A stretch of 5,600 nucleotides of DNA from Pseudohongiella sp. (GTDB taxonomy: Bacteria > Pseudomonadota > Gammaproteobacteria > Pseudomonadales > Pseudohongiellaceae): the NCBI GenBank assembly GCA_030652635.1, contig JAUSPW010000268.1, forward strand, positions 1 to 5,600, written 5' to 3'. The position numbers and the translations under genes are program-made. Below are positions 1 through 4,631 of this stretch, piece by piece. The notes beneath the pieces are model-generated. The model did not search any database and was not told the origin of the DNA. It worked only from the letters and a program-made list of their open reading frames with translations. Positions within the stretch are counted from its first letter, which is position 1; every line of letters begins with the position of its first letter.

Positions 1-165
1 TATTCGCAGCCAGCGCTGCTTGAGCAGGTGTCGGACGAACTCAAAAAAAATATGCAGGGCAAGTCGTGTTTCAACTTCAAATCGATTGAACCACGGTTGC
101 TTGACGAGTTGGCTGTCCTGACAAAAGCAGGGTACAACAGCTACAAAGAGCAGGGGTTTGTTTAG
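1..165 (+). CDS. C-terminal end of a small DUF1801-like protein (5' truncated)
   Basis: Frame 1 is open from the window edge to a TAG at 163-165, giving 54 residues that end in KEQGFV. The fragment has the pattern LKKNMQGKSCFNF followed by a Leu-rich helix (RLLDELAVLTKAG) and a short basic/aromatic tail. From memory, small proteobacterial proteins of about 115-130 residues, often filed as DUF1801-like or hypothetical, end with a very similar GKSCFNF block and Y-x-x-x-G-x tail. That is recollection, not a search. No catalytic residues can be named. The gene begins outside the window, so its start, length and regulation cannot be judged. Coding status is well supported by the open frame and protein-like composition; the family is only moderately supported. 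Confidence 0.65.
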   Translation, partial: YSQPALLEQVSDELKKNMQGKSCFNFKSIEPRLLDELAVLTKAGYNSYKEQGFV

Positions 166-215
166 CAGGCTGTTAGCCAGCTTTAGAAGAGTTTGTAAGG
201 CAGTCGATTCAAACC

Positions 216-219
216 GGAG
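216..219 (+). promoter_or_regulatory. Ribosome binding site for the P-loop ATPase gene
   Basis: GGAG lies 5 nt before the ATG at 225. It supports that start over any later in-frame start. The preceding 50 bp contain no clear promoter or terminator. Confidence 0.6.
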
Positions 220-224
220 ATTCT

Positions 225-698
225 ATGAAAAAAATAATTATCTTTGGCAACTCAGGCTCCGGGAAGTCAACGTTGGCCAAACAACTTGTTGACGAAGGAT
301 TGTCTCACCTTGATCTCGACATTCTTGCCTGGCTCCCCGTGAATCCGCCCGAGCGGCGCCCGCTGCAGGAAGCCTTTGAGCAGATTGACGAGTTTATCCG
401 CAACCATGACGCGTGGGTTATTGAAGGTTGTTATGCGGACTTGCTCGAGTTGGTGAAACCGTTCGCTAATGAAGCAATTTTTATGAATCTGTCGATCGCG
501 CAATGTCAGCAAAACGCGCGCAATCGGCCATGGGAATCGCACAAGTATCCGTCAAAACAAGCTCAGGATGATAACCTGCCGATGCTGCTGGATTGGATTG
601 CGGGTTACCATCAACGGGATGACGTGCTGTCATACACGGCACACCGGGCGCTCTTCCAGAGTTTTCAGGGCAAGAAGGTTGAGATAACCAGCAATTGA
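225..698 (+). CDS. P-loop nucleoside/adenylate-kinase-like ATPase
   Basis: This 157-residue protein starts with a beta strand and a textbook Walker A loop, GNSGSGKST, at residues 8-16. Asp30/Asp32 in the LDLD segment occupy the place where small kinases of this fold bind substrate or magnesium. WVIEG (64-68) and a hydrophobic strand (AIFMNLS, 84-90) look like the following core strands. N97-x-R99-x-R101-P-W-E is a LID-like arginine motif common in adenylate-kinase-related and FlaR-like ATPases. Those families usually run 160-180 residues, so this one is compact but complete. It probably phosphorylates a small nucleotide-like or other cytosolic substrate; the substrate cannot be read from sequence. 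It stands alone, 59 bp after the upstream gene and 61 bp before an acetyltransferase, and no operon partner is obvious. ATP binding is near certain; kinase activity is inferred. Confidence 0.85.
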   Translation: MKKIIIFGNSGSGKSTLAKQLVDEGLSHLDLDILAWLPVNPPERRPLQEAFEQIDEFIRNHDAWVIEGCYADLLELVKPFANEAIFMNLSIAQCQQNARNRPWESHKYPSKQAQDDNLPMLLDWIAGYHQRDDVLSYTAHRALFQSFQGKKVEITSN

Positions 699-737
699 TC
701 CTACGATTACCTTCGGTTTAAGAGCCTTTGAATCTCG

Positions 738-747
738 TTGTTAACAA
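738..747. promoter_or_regulatory. 10-bp palindrome overlapping the next gene's ribosome binding site
   Basis: TTGTTAACAA is a perfect palindrome whose last two bases are shared with the AAGGA Shine-Dalgarno (746-750) of the acetyltransferase gene at 760. The position would suit an operator or a translation-blocking site, but a single AT-rich 10-mer can arise by chance. Confidence 0.3.
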
Positions 748-750
748 GGA
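746..750 (+). promoter_or_regulatory. Ribosome binding site of the PaiA-like acetyltransferase gene
   Basis: AAGGA sits 9 nt before the ATG at 760. This is good spacing and supports that start. Confidence 0.6.
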
Positions 751-759
751 TAGGTTTGA

Positions 760-1278
760 ATGAGCAGTATTAGAGCCGCAAAATTATCAGATGCCAAAAA
801 TCTGGCCATGTTGGCCGAAAGAACTTTCAGAGATACATTTTCTGAGCAGAACACGCACGAAAACATGGATGCGCATTGCCTGGCAAGTTACGGTATCGAA
901 ATTCAATCACACGAAATTTGCAGTTCTGAACACGTCACAATCGTTGCTGAGGAAGACGAAAAATTAGTCGCCTATGCACAGTTAAGATGGGGCGCGGCGC
1001 CGAGCTGTGTGTCGGGTTGCGCTCCTGGTGAAATTCAAAGACTTTACGTTGACAAACATTTTCATGGCAAAGGCCTCGCGCATAAATTAATGGAGGAATG
1101 CCTGAAAATACTCAAGGAATGTGATTCGGACATGGCTTGGCTGGGTGTTTGGGAAGCAAATCCAAGGGCAATTGCTTTTTACAAAAAATTTAACTTCAAA
1201 GAAGTCGGAGATCACGTGTTCCCGCTTGGGATCGATCCGCAAAGGGATATTATTATGACACTATCACTTAAAAATTAG
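760..1278 (+). CDS. GNAT-family N-acetyltransferase, PaiA-like
   Basis: This 172-residue protein has the complete GNAT fold and would transfer an acetyl group from acetyl-CoA to an amine in the cytosol. The N-terminal strand IRAAKLSDAKNLAML (4-18) is the usual first strand plus helix. The stretch with HENMDAHCLASYG (33-45) resembles the substrate-side region of PaiA-type (polyamine) and related acetyltransferases. EIQRLYVDKHFHGKGLAHKLM (91-111) is strand 4 plus the pyrophosphate-binding motif A, with H102-G-K-G-L-A the acetyl-CoA loop. LGVWEANPRAIAFYKKFNF (128-146) is the strand 5 / motif B segment with the usual Asn and the Tyr141 in the position of the general acid. The protein has six cysteines, including a C83-x3-C87 pair in a loop before strand 4; nothing shows metal binding. 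Polyamine acetylation is possible but not demonstrated; other small amines are equally open. The gene is AT-richer than its neighbours by eye, compatible with separate acquisition. Confidence 0.88.
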   Translation: MSSIRAAKLSDAKNLAMLAERTFRDTFSEQNTHENMDAHCLASYGIEIQSHEICSSEHVTIVAEEDEKLVAYAQLRWGAAPSCVSGCAPGEIQRLYVDKHFHGKGLAHKLMEECLKILKECDSDMAWLGVWEANPRAIAFYKKFNFKEVGDHVFPLGIDPQRDIIMTLSLKN

Positions 1279-1408
1279 TGGATGCCCCACGATCGTTGTT
1301 CATCAATCGGCTACCCACATTTGGAAGTAAGAGGCTAGGCATCACGCGCAGCACCTTGATCGCAGCGGGTGGGTAGGAGTAGCAATCGGAATACCATTTC
1401 CAACATGG

Positions 1409-1430
1409 AAAAAACTCTATCGGGTTAGAG
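1409..1430 (-). terminator. Weak terminator-like hairpin pointing left
   Basis: Read on the - strand, CTCTA, a 6-nt loop and TAGAG are followed by six T's. The stem is only 5 bp and AT-rich, and no leftward gene lies upstream of it. It is either a relic or a coincidence. Confidence 0.2.
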
Positions 1431-1456
1431 CCACCAATGGATTCAAGCCACACTGC

Positions 1457-1461
1457 AGGAG
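1457..1461 (+). promoter_or_regulatory. Ribosome binding site of the RimJ/RimL-like acetyltransferase gene
   Basis: AGGAG ends 9 nt before the ATG at 1471. It decides in favour of this start rather than the out-of-frame ATG at 1475. Confidence 0.65.
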
Positions 1462-1470
1462 CCCCCGGAA

Positions 1471-1986
1471 ATGAATGACACCGTTTTTGAAACTGAGCGC
1501 CTGAGCGTTCGCCGCTGGCGCGACGAGGATGTTGTCGATCTGATAGCGGTCTACGGGGACGCTGATGCCATGAAGTGGGTTGGCGACGGCCAGCCCATCA
1601 GCGAAGAACAGTGCTACCGATGGCTTGACGTTACGCGCCGCAATTACGTGACGCGGGGTTATGGCATGTTTGCCGTTGAGCTGCGATCATCACCTGAGGT
1701 CATTGGCTTCTGCGGCCTTGTTCACCCCGACGGGCAAGCGATGGCAGAAGTCAAATACGCCTACTTGCGTCGTTATTGGGGACAGGGTTTGGCAACCGAA
1801 GTCTTGCGTGGACTGGTCAGTTACGCAGTCACCTCACATGGTTTGTCACACATCATCGCAACCACTGCACCGGAAAACCATGCATCACACGCTGTCCTGA
1901 TCAAAGCAGGAATGCGTCGGGGCGAACTACGGGCAGATGAGGATGGCGGGTTTACGCAAGTCTTTGAGTACTGGAAGACGCTGTAA
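1471..1986 (+). CDS. GNAT-family N-acetyltransferase, RimJ/RimL-like
   Basis: This 171-residue protein matches the Acetyltransf_3 (RimJ/RimL-type) pattern throughout. It opens with FETERLSVRRW (6-16), the hallmark first strand of this subgroup. It continues with VIGFCGLV (77-84) and an EVKYAYLRRYWGQGLATEVL stretch (93-112) containing the acetyl-CoA loop Y102-W-G-Q-G-L-A. ATTAPENHASHAVLIKAGM (130-148) follows, where Asn136 and the neighbouring Ser139 lie in the usual substrate/CoA position. Length is normal and both ends are complete. RimJ/RimL relatives acetylate ribosomal protein N-termini, but most members of this large group acetylate other amines or antibiotics, so the substrate is unknown. 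The last three codons (ACG CTG TAA, 1978-1986) are the left edge of the 1211-bp tandem repeat that follows, and a copy of these nine bases stands in front of the second repeat unit. It is GC-richer than the preceding acetyltransferase, so the two are probably not recent duplicates of each other. Confidence 0.9.
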   Translation: MNDTVFETERLSVRRWRDEDVVDLIAVYGDADAMKWVGDGQPISEEQCYRWLDVTRRNYVTRGYGMFAVELRSSPEVIGFCGLVHPDGQAMAEVKYAYLRRYWGQGLATEVLRGLVSYAVTSHGLSHIIATTAPENHASHAVLIKAGMRRGELRADEDGGFTQVFEYWKTL

Positions 1987-1992
1987 TGTAAT
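1964..1992 (+). promoter_or_regulatory. Possible sigma70 promoter for copy 1
   Basis: TTGAGT (1964-1969) and TGTAAT (1987-1992) are separated by 17 bp and match 4/6 and 5/6 of the consensus. The -35 box lies inside the acetyltransferase gene, left of the repeat edge. Copy 2 therefore keeps the -10 box (3198-3203) but has TAGAGG at the -35 position, a poorer match. This is prediction by eye only. Confidence 0.35.
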
Positions 1993-1993
1993 A

Positions 1994-2006
1994 GACTGAG
2001 ACAGTC
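1994..2006. promoter_or_regulatory. Inverted repeat at the predicted transcription start of copy 1
   Basis: GACTG-AGA-CAGTC forms a perfect 5-bp inverted repeat just after the predicted -10 box. The equivalent site of copy 2 (3205-3217) reads GATTG-AGA-CAGAC and has lost the perfect symmetry. Two of the three leader differences fall in these arms. It may be an operator or a small RNA hairpin; no regulator is identified. Confidence 0.3.
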
Positions 2007-2007
2007 A

Positions 2008-2019
2008 TCAAGGACTTGA
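2008..2019. promoter_or_regulatory. Leader palindrome conserved in both repeat units
   Basis: TCAAG-GA-CTTGA is an inverted repeat with a 2-bp centre, unchanged at 3219-3230 in the second unit. TTCGAA follows at 2026-2031 and is also unchanged. Conservation may simply reflect recent duplication. Confidence 0.25.
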
Positions 2020-2038
2020 ATAGATTTCGAACCAACAC

Positions 2039-2043
2039 GGAGG
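2039..2043 (+). promoter_or_regulatory. Strong but distant ribosome binding site of copy 1
   Basis: GGAGG lies 12 nt from the ATG at 2056, longer than the usual 5-9 nt. The same arrangement is kept in copy 2 (GGAGG at 3250-3254, ATG at 3267). No nearer in-frame ATG, GTG or TTG exists upstream of 2056, so the start stands. Confidence 0.5.
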
Positions 2044-2055
2044 CTGACGTATTTA

Positions 2056-3177
2056 ATGGAAACCAATCGTTATGCAGTGGGGAAAGTGATACCTGTCATT
2101 TGCAGTTGTGTCTTGATTGGCACATTGTTTGGTGTCAACGCAATTGGTCAAACCTCGCACGATGACACCCCTGAAGAACTTTCAGTCATGAATCAGTTGG
2201 AAAATGATGCCACCAGAACTCCCTTATCCACGCCAGAGTCCGTGCCTGCAAATAGCGCTACGCCTTTTACAAAAGATTTTGTATCAGCGAATTTGGCGTT
2301 AATGAGCCCGCTATTTATCGATGAAATGGCACGTAGATTAGAGTCAGCTTCATCTGAGGAAAAAGGCGAAATATTAAGAGGAATCAGGTCATTTTTTGAG
2401 TCTCTGGACACGCTGGATTCACCACTGGTCAGCCAAATTGTCAGTCTCCTTGTGCGCGAAATTGCATACCGTGATTTTGCCGGATGGACACCCCCATATG
2501 GTGCTTCAGGGGAAGGTATCATCAGTGGCTTTTTCCTCTACGAAGTGCCTTTAACAGAAGCGGGTAAAAATGCCTTGGAAGAAAGATTGAGAAGTCGTCA
2601 GGATTCTTATATCAGCGACATAGATATATTGCTATCAGGCATACATAACATTGAAGGCGCCGACGCATTAATCGATGCCCGGTATCATGATTTCGATTTT
2701 GAGACTGAGATACAAAGCCCGACCGCCACATCAGCAACGTTTCAAGGTTTGTGGTCTAAATGGAAACGTAACGGTTCCTTGGCCGCAACTGTGATAAAAG
2801 CACGGCAAGGTGATGAAGAGGCCCTTCAAAGAATCCTGCGTGCTGTCGATCATATAGAATTGCCAAAAACGACTTTACACGAGCAATTGCTTGACTTGGC
2901 ACTTACAAGACGCGATGAATTCGCAAGTTTACTAGTGCCATACGTTTTTTCAGACGACTGGGCAAACCCTAATAATATCGGAATAAAAGCAGCTTGGGCG
3001 CCAACTCAGACCCTCATTCGAATGTACTCAGCGTACCCTTATTATAATTTCTATCTTGACGCACTCGAGATTGATCCATATAACGCAGTAGAGTTTTCAG
3101 TAATAAAAGCCAGAGAATGGGTAATGAACAACGTGCCTCGCGATGTACTCGAAGCGGCTGGTGTAGTCTCGCGCTAG
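2056..3177 (+). CDS. Unrecognised exported helical protein, copy 1
   Basis: I do not recognise this 373-residue protein. The N-terminus looks like a signal peptide: Arg5 and Lys10, a hydrophobic core from V11 to V27, and a plausible signal peptidase I site after V27-N-A29, leaving about 344 mature residues. Its only two cysteines (16 and 18) are in that segment, so the mature protein is cysteine-free. A Pro/Ser/Thr-rich linker (about 38-74) precedes a mostly helical body. Helices are suggested at 85-97, 101-117, 122-138, 167-195 and 200-209. A second half (242-298) has Q251-G-D-E-E-A-L followed by alternating amphipathic helices, loosely like a HEAT-type solenoid (inference). The C-terminal part is aromatic-rich (YPYYNFY, 327-333). 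No enzyme motif or lipobox is convincing. Copy 2 starts 89 bp after its stop, about 83% identical. Periplasmic location and a structural or binding role are guesses. Confidence 0.85.
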   Translation: METNRYAVGKVIPVICSCVLIGTLFGVNAIGQTSHDDTPEELSVMNQLENDATRTPLSTPESVPANSATPFTKDFVSANLALMSPLFIDEMARRLESASSEEKGEILRGIRSFFESLDTLDSPLVSQIVSLLVREIAYRDFAGWTPPYGASGEGIISGFFLYEVPLTEAGKNALEERLRSRQDSYISDIDILLSGIHNIEGADALIDARYHDFDFETEIQSPTATSATFQGLWSKWKRNGSLAATVIKARQGDEEALQRILRAVDHIELPKTTLHEQLLDLALTRRDEFASLLVPYVFSDDWANPNNIGIKAAWAPTQTLIRMYSAYPYYNFYLDALEIDPYNAVEFSVIKAREWVMNNVPRDVLEAAGVVSR

Positions 3178-3249
3178 AGGACGTTTCTACGCTGTAATGT
3201 AATAGATTGAGACAGACATCAAGGACTTGAATAGATTTCGAACCAACAC

Positions 3250-3254
3250 GGAGG
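3250..3254 (+). promoter_or_regulatory. Ribosome binding site of copy 2
   Basis: GGAGG is placed 12 nt before the ATG at 3267, identical in layout to copy 1. Confidence 0.5.
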
Positions 3255-3266
3255 CTGACGTTTTTA

Positions 3267-4388
3267 ATGGAAACCAATCGTTATGCAGCGGGGACATTGA
3301 TACCTGTCATTTGCAGTTGCGTCTTGATTGGCACATTGTTTGGTGTCAACGCAATTGGGCAAACCTCGCACGATGACACCCCTGACGAACATTCAGTCTT
3401 GAATCAGTTGGAAAATGATGCCACCAGAGCTCTCTTATCCACGCCAGAGTCCGTGCCTGCAAATAGCGCTACGCCTTTTACAGATGATTTTGTGTTAGCA
3501 AACCTGGCCACTCCCCTATTTATTGACGAGCTAGAACGCCGAATGGAATCAGCTTCAGCTGAGGAAAAGGGCGAAATATTAAGAGGAATCAGGTCATATT
3601 TTGAGTCTCTGGACACGCTGGCTTCACCACTGGTCAGCCAAATTACCAGCCTCTTGGTGCGCGAAGTTGCATACCGTGATTTTTCTGGATGGACACCAGC
3701 ATACGCCGATTCAGGGGAGGGTATTATCAGTGGATATTTCCTGTACGAAGTGCCGTTAACAGAAGCGGGTAAAAGTGCCTTGGAAGACAGATTAAGAAGT
3801 CGGCAAGATTCTTATATCCGCAACATAGATATATTGCTATCAGGCATACATAACATTGAAGGCGCCGACGCACTAATCGATGCCCGATATAATGATTTCG
3901 ATTTTGAGGCTGAGATACAAAGCGCGATCGCGACATCGACATCGACATCGAGTCGAGGCTTGCTAGCTAAATGGGACCGTAATGGATCCTTGTCCGCAAC
4001 AGTTATTAAAGCAAGACAAGGTGACGAAGAGGCCCTTACCAGAATCCTGCGTGTTCTCGATCATATAGATTTACCTAAAACGACTTTACACAGGGAGTTA
4101 CTTGACCTGGCACTTATAAGACGGGACGAATTTGCTACCTTCCTTGTGCCCTATGTTTTTTCAGATGACTGGGCAAGCCCACTTACTATTGGTGTCAAAG
4201 CAGCGTGGTCGCCCGCGCGGACCCTCATTCGAATGTACTCAGAGTATCCTTATTATGATTTCTATGGAGACGCAAAAGAGATTGATCCATATAACGTAAT
4301 AGAGTTTTCAGTAATAAAAGCCAGAGAATGGGTAATGAATAACGTGCCCCGCGATGTACTCGAAGCGGCTGGTGTCGCTGGCCAGTAA
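3267..4388 (+). CDS. Unrecognised exported helical protein, copy 2
   Basis: This paralogue of the preceding gene has the same 373-residue length and the same signal-peptide-like N-terminus (hydrophobic core 11-27, possible cleavage after A29, Cys16/Cys18 the only cysteines). A hand alignment gives roughly 64 substitutions, about 83% identity. Copy 2 lacks two residues near position 82 but gains two in a Ser/Thr-rich linker at about 223-230, coded by a CGACAT repeat. Best-conserved segments are the leader peptide, the centre (IDILLSGIHNIEGADALIDA) and the C-terminus (EFSVIKAREWVMNN and onward). Many changes are synonymous and the frame is intact, so both copies look maintained. Non-conservative changes cluster at likely surface positions (for example K237 to D, E276 to R, L337 to K), hinting at altered partners or charge. 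It may be read through from copy 1, since no terminator separates them, or from its own weak promoter. Function unknown. Confidence 0.85.
   Translation: METNRYAAGTLIPVICSCVLIGTLFGVNAIGQTSHDDTPDEHSVLNQLENDATRALLSTPESVPANSATPFTDDFVLANLATPLFIDELERRMESASAEEKGEILRGIRSYFESLDTLASPLVSQITSLLVREVAYRDFSGWTPAYADSGEGIISGYFLYEVPLTEAGKSALEDRLRSRQDSYIRNIDILLSGIHNIEGADALIDARYNDFDFEAEIQSAIATSTSTSSRGLLAKWDRNGSLSATVIKARQGDEEALTRILRVLDHIDLPKTTLHRELLDLALIRRDEFATFLVPYVFSDDWASPLTIGVKAAWSPARTLIRMYSEYPYYDFYGDAKEIDPYNVIEFSVIKAREWVMNNVPRDVLEAAGVAGQ
3931..3950 (+). repeat. Short tandem repeat (CGACAT)x3 within copy 2
   Basis: Three perfect copies of a 6-bp unit plus CG encode the alternating Thr/Ser stretch ATSTSTS of a linker. 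Copy 1 has no such repeat and is two codons shorter here. Because the unit is six bases, gain or loss keeps the reading frame. Confidence 0.8.
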
Positions 4389-4390
4389 TT

Positions 4391-4415
4391 GGGCTTCTGC
4401 TTTGCAAGCAAGCCC
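4391..4415 (+). terminator. Hairpin directly after copy 2
   Basis: GGGCTT (4391-4396) and GCTT (4399-4402) pair with AAGC (4406-4409) and AAGCCC (4410-4415), giving 10 pairs with a 2-nt bulge and a 3-nt loop. It starts 3 nt after the stop codon. A C-rich run follows instead of T's, so it is not a standard intrinsic terminator; it may protect the mRNA 3' end or act with Rho. Confidence 0.45.
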
Positions 4416-4466
4416 CCTCCCCCGGTACAAATCTTGCTATATCCCTCACAGAGTCTTGAATCTGCG

Positions 4467-4484
4467 TAAAAACCCCGGTTTTTA
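4467..4484. terminator. Weak bidirectional terminator-like element
   Basis: TAAAAACC and GGTTTTTA are complementary around a CC centre, ending in five T's on either strand. The GC part of the stem is only about two pairs, so it may be an incidental AT-rich palindrome. Confidence 0.3.
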
Positions 4485-4578
4485 ACGTATTTTTATGGCT
4501 TTGCGCCCCGTAAACGGGCACTGGTTTTGCGAGCGCGCCAAAAGCAGGCAGCAGGTGTCGGCGCGTGCAAACAGTTTG

Positions 4579-4615
4579 ACCTGTCATGAAGCAAGGGATT
4601 GTTGGGCTGACAGGT
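4579..4615. promoter_or_regulatory. Inverted repeat upstream of the permease start
   Basis: ACCTGTCA (4579-4586) and TGACAGGT (4608-4615) are exact complements separated by 21 bp, ending 16 bp before the ATG at 4632. The site is well placed for a dimeric repressor or for an mRNA hairpin that affects initiation. No matching regulator lies in the window. Confidence 0.4.
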
Positions 4616-4631
4616 TTTGGACCACGGTTTG

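Larger units (their letters stand above)
1279..1470. other. Intergenic gap with two unexplained inverted repeats
   Basis: No convincing gene is present in these 192 bp. An exact 8-bp inverted repeat (CTACCCAC at 1311-1318 and GTGGGTAG at 1369-1376) encloses 50 bp. Further right, CTCTA (1415-1419) and TAGAG (1426-1430) form a short hairpin preceded by six A's (1409-1414). No canonical attC core motifs or transposase remnant were seen. Confidence 0.4.
1978..3188 (+). repeat. Tandem repeat unit 1 (1211 bp)
   Basis: This is the first unit of a direct tandem duplication. The spacing between equivalent points is 1211 bp both at the leader start (1978 and 3189) and at the start codons (2056 and 3267). 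The unit holds the last nine bases of the acetyltransferase gene, a 69-bp leader and a whole 373-codon gene. The bases left of 1978 and 3189 are unrelated, which places the repeat edge. The short stretch after the stop codon (3178-3188) does not match the stretch after copy 2. Confidence 0.9.
3189..4388 (+). repeat. Tandem repeat unit 2
   Basis: This is the second unit of the direct duplication, matching 1978-3177 at a constant offset of 1211 bp apart from two indels inside the gene that cancel. The leader differs from unit 1 at only 3 of about 78 positions. The unit begins with ACGCTGTAATG, which in unit 1 is the end of the acetyltransferase reading frame but here follows unrelated sequence. 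Similarity stops at the stop codon of the gene. Confidence 0.88.

Noticed and set aside
166..224. Possible integron cassette attC site (GTTAGCC near 171) between small same-strand genes
   Set aside because: No paired RYYYAAC/GTTRRRY core sites or imperfect stem arms are found in this or the other gaps, so a cassette array is not supported.
1268..1453. Small - strand frame covering the gap between the two acetyltransferase genes, with a tRNA-like GGSNP translation
   Set aside because: It has only a GTG start, no ribosome binding site, and no complete cloverleaf can be drawn around the T-arm-like bases.
2095..2109. Lipoprotein signal (I-C-S-C around Cys16/Cys18)
   Set aside because: The residue before Ser is Cys rather than a small aliphatic, the hydrophobic core continues well past the cysteines, and a better signal peptidase I site lies at residue 29.
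3924..3931. GCGATCGC octamer (HIP1 motif of cyanobacteria)
   Set aside because: A single occurrence inside a coding repeat; other genes in the window do not look cyanobacterial.
4576..4602. Promoter TTGACC with a GATTGT-like -10 before the permease gene
   Set aside because: Spacing is 15 bp and the -10 matches only 3 of 6 bases.
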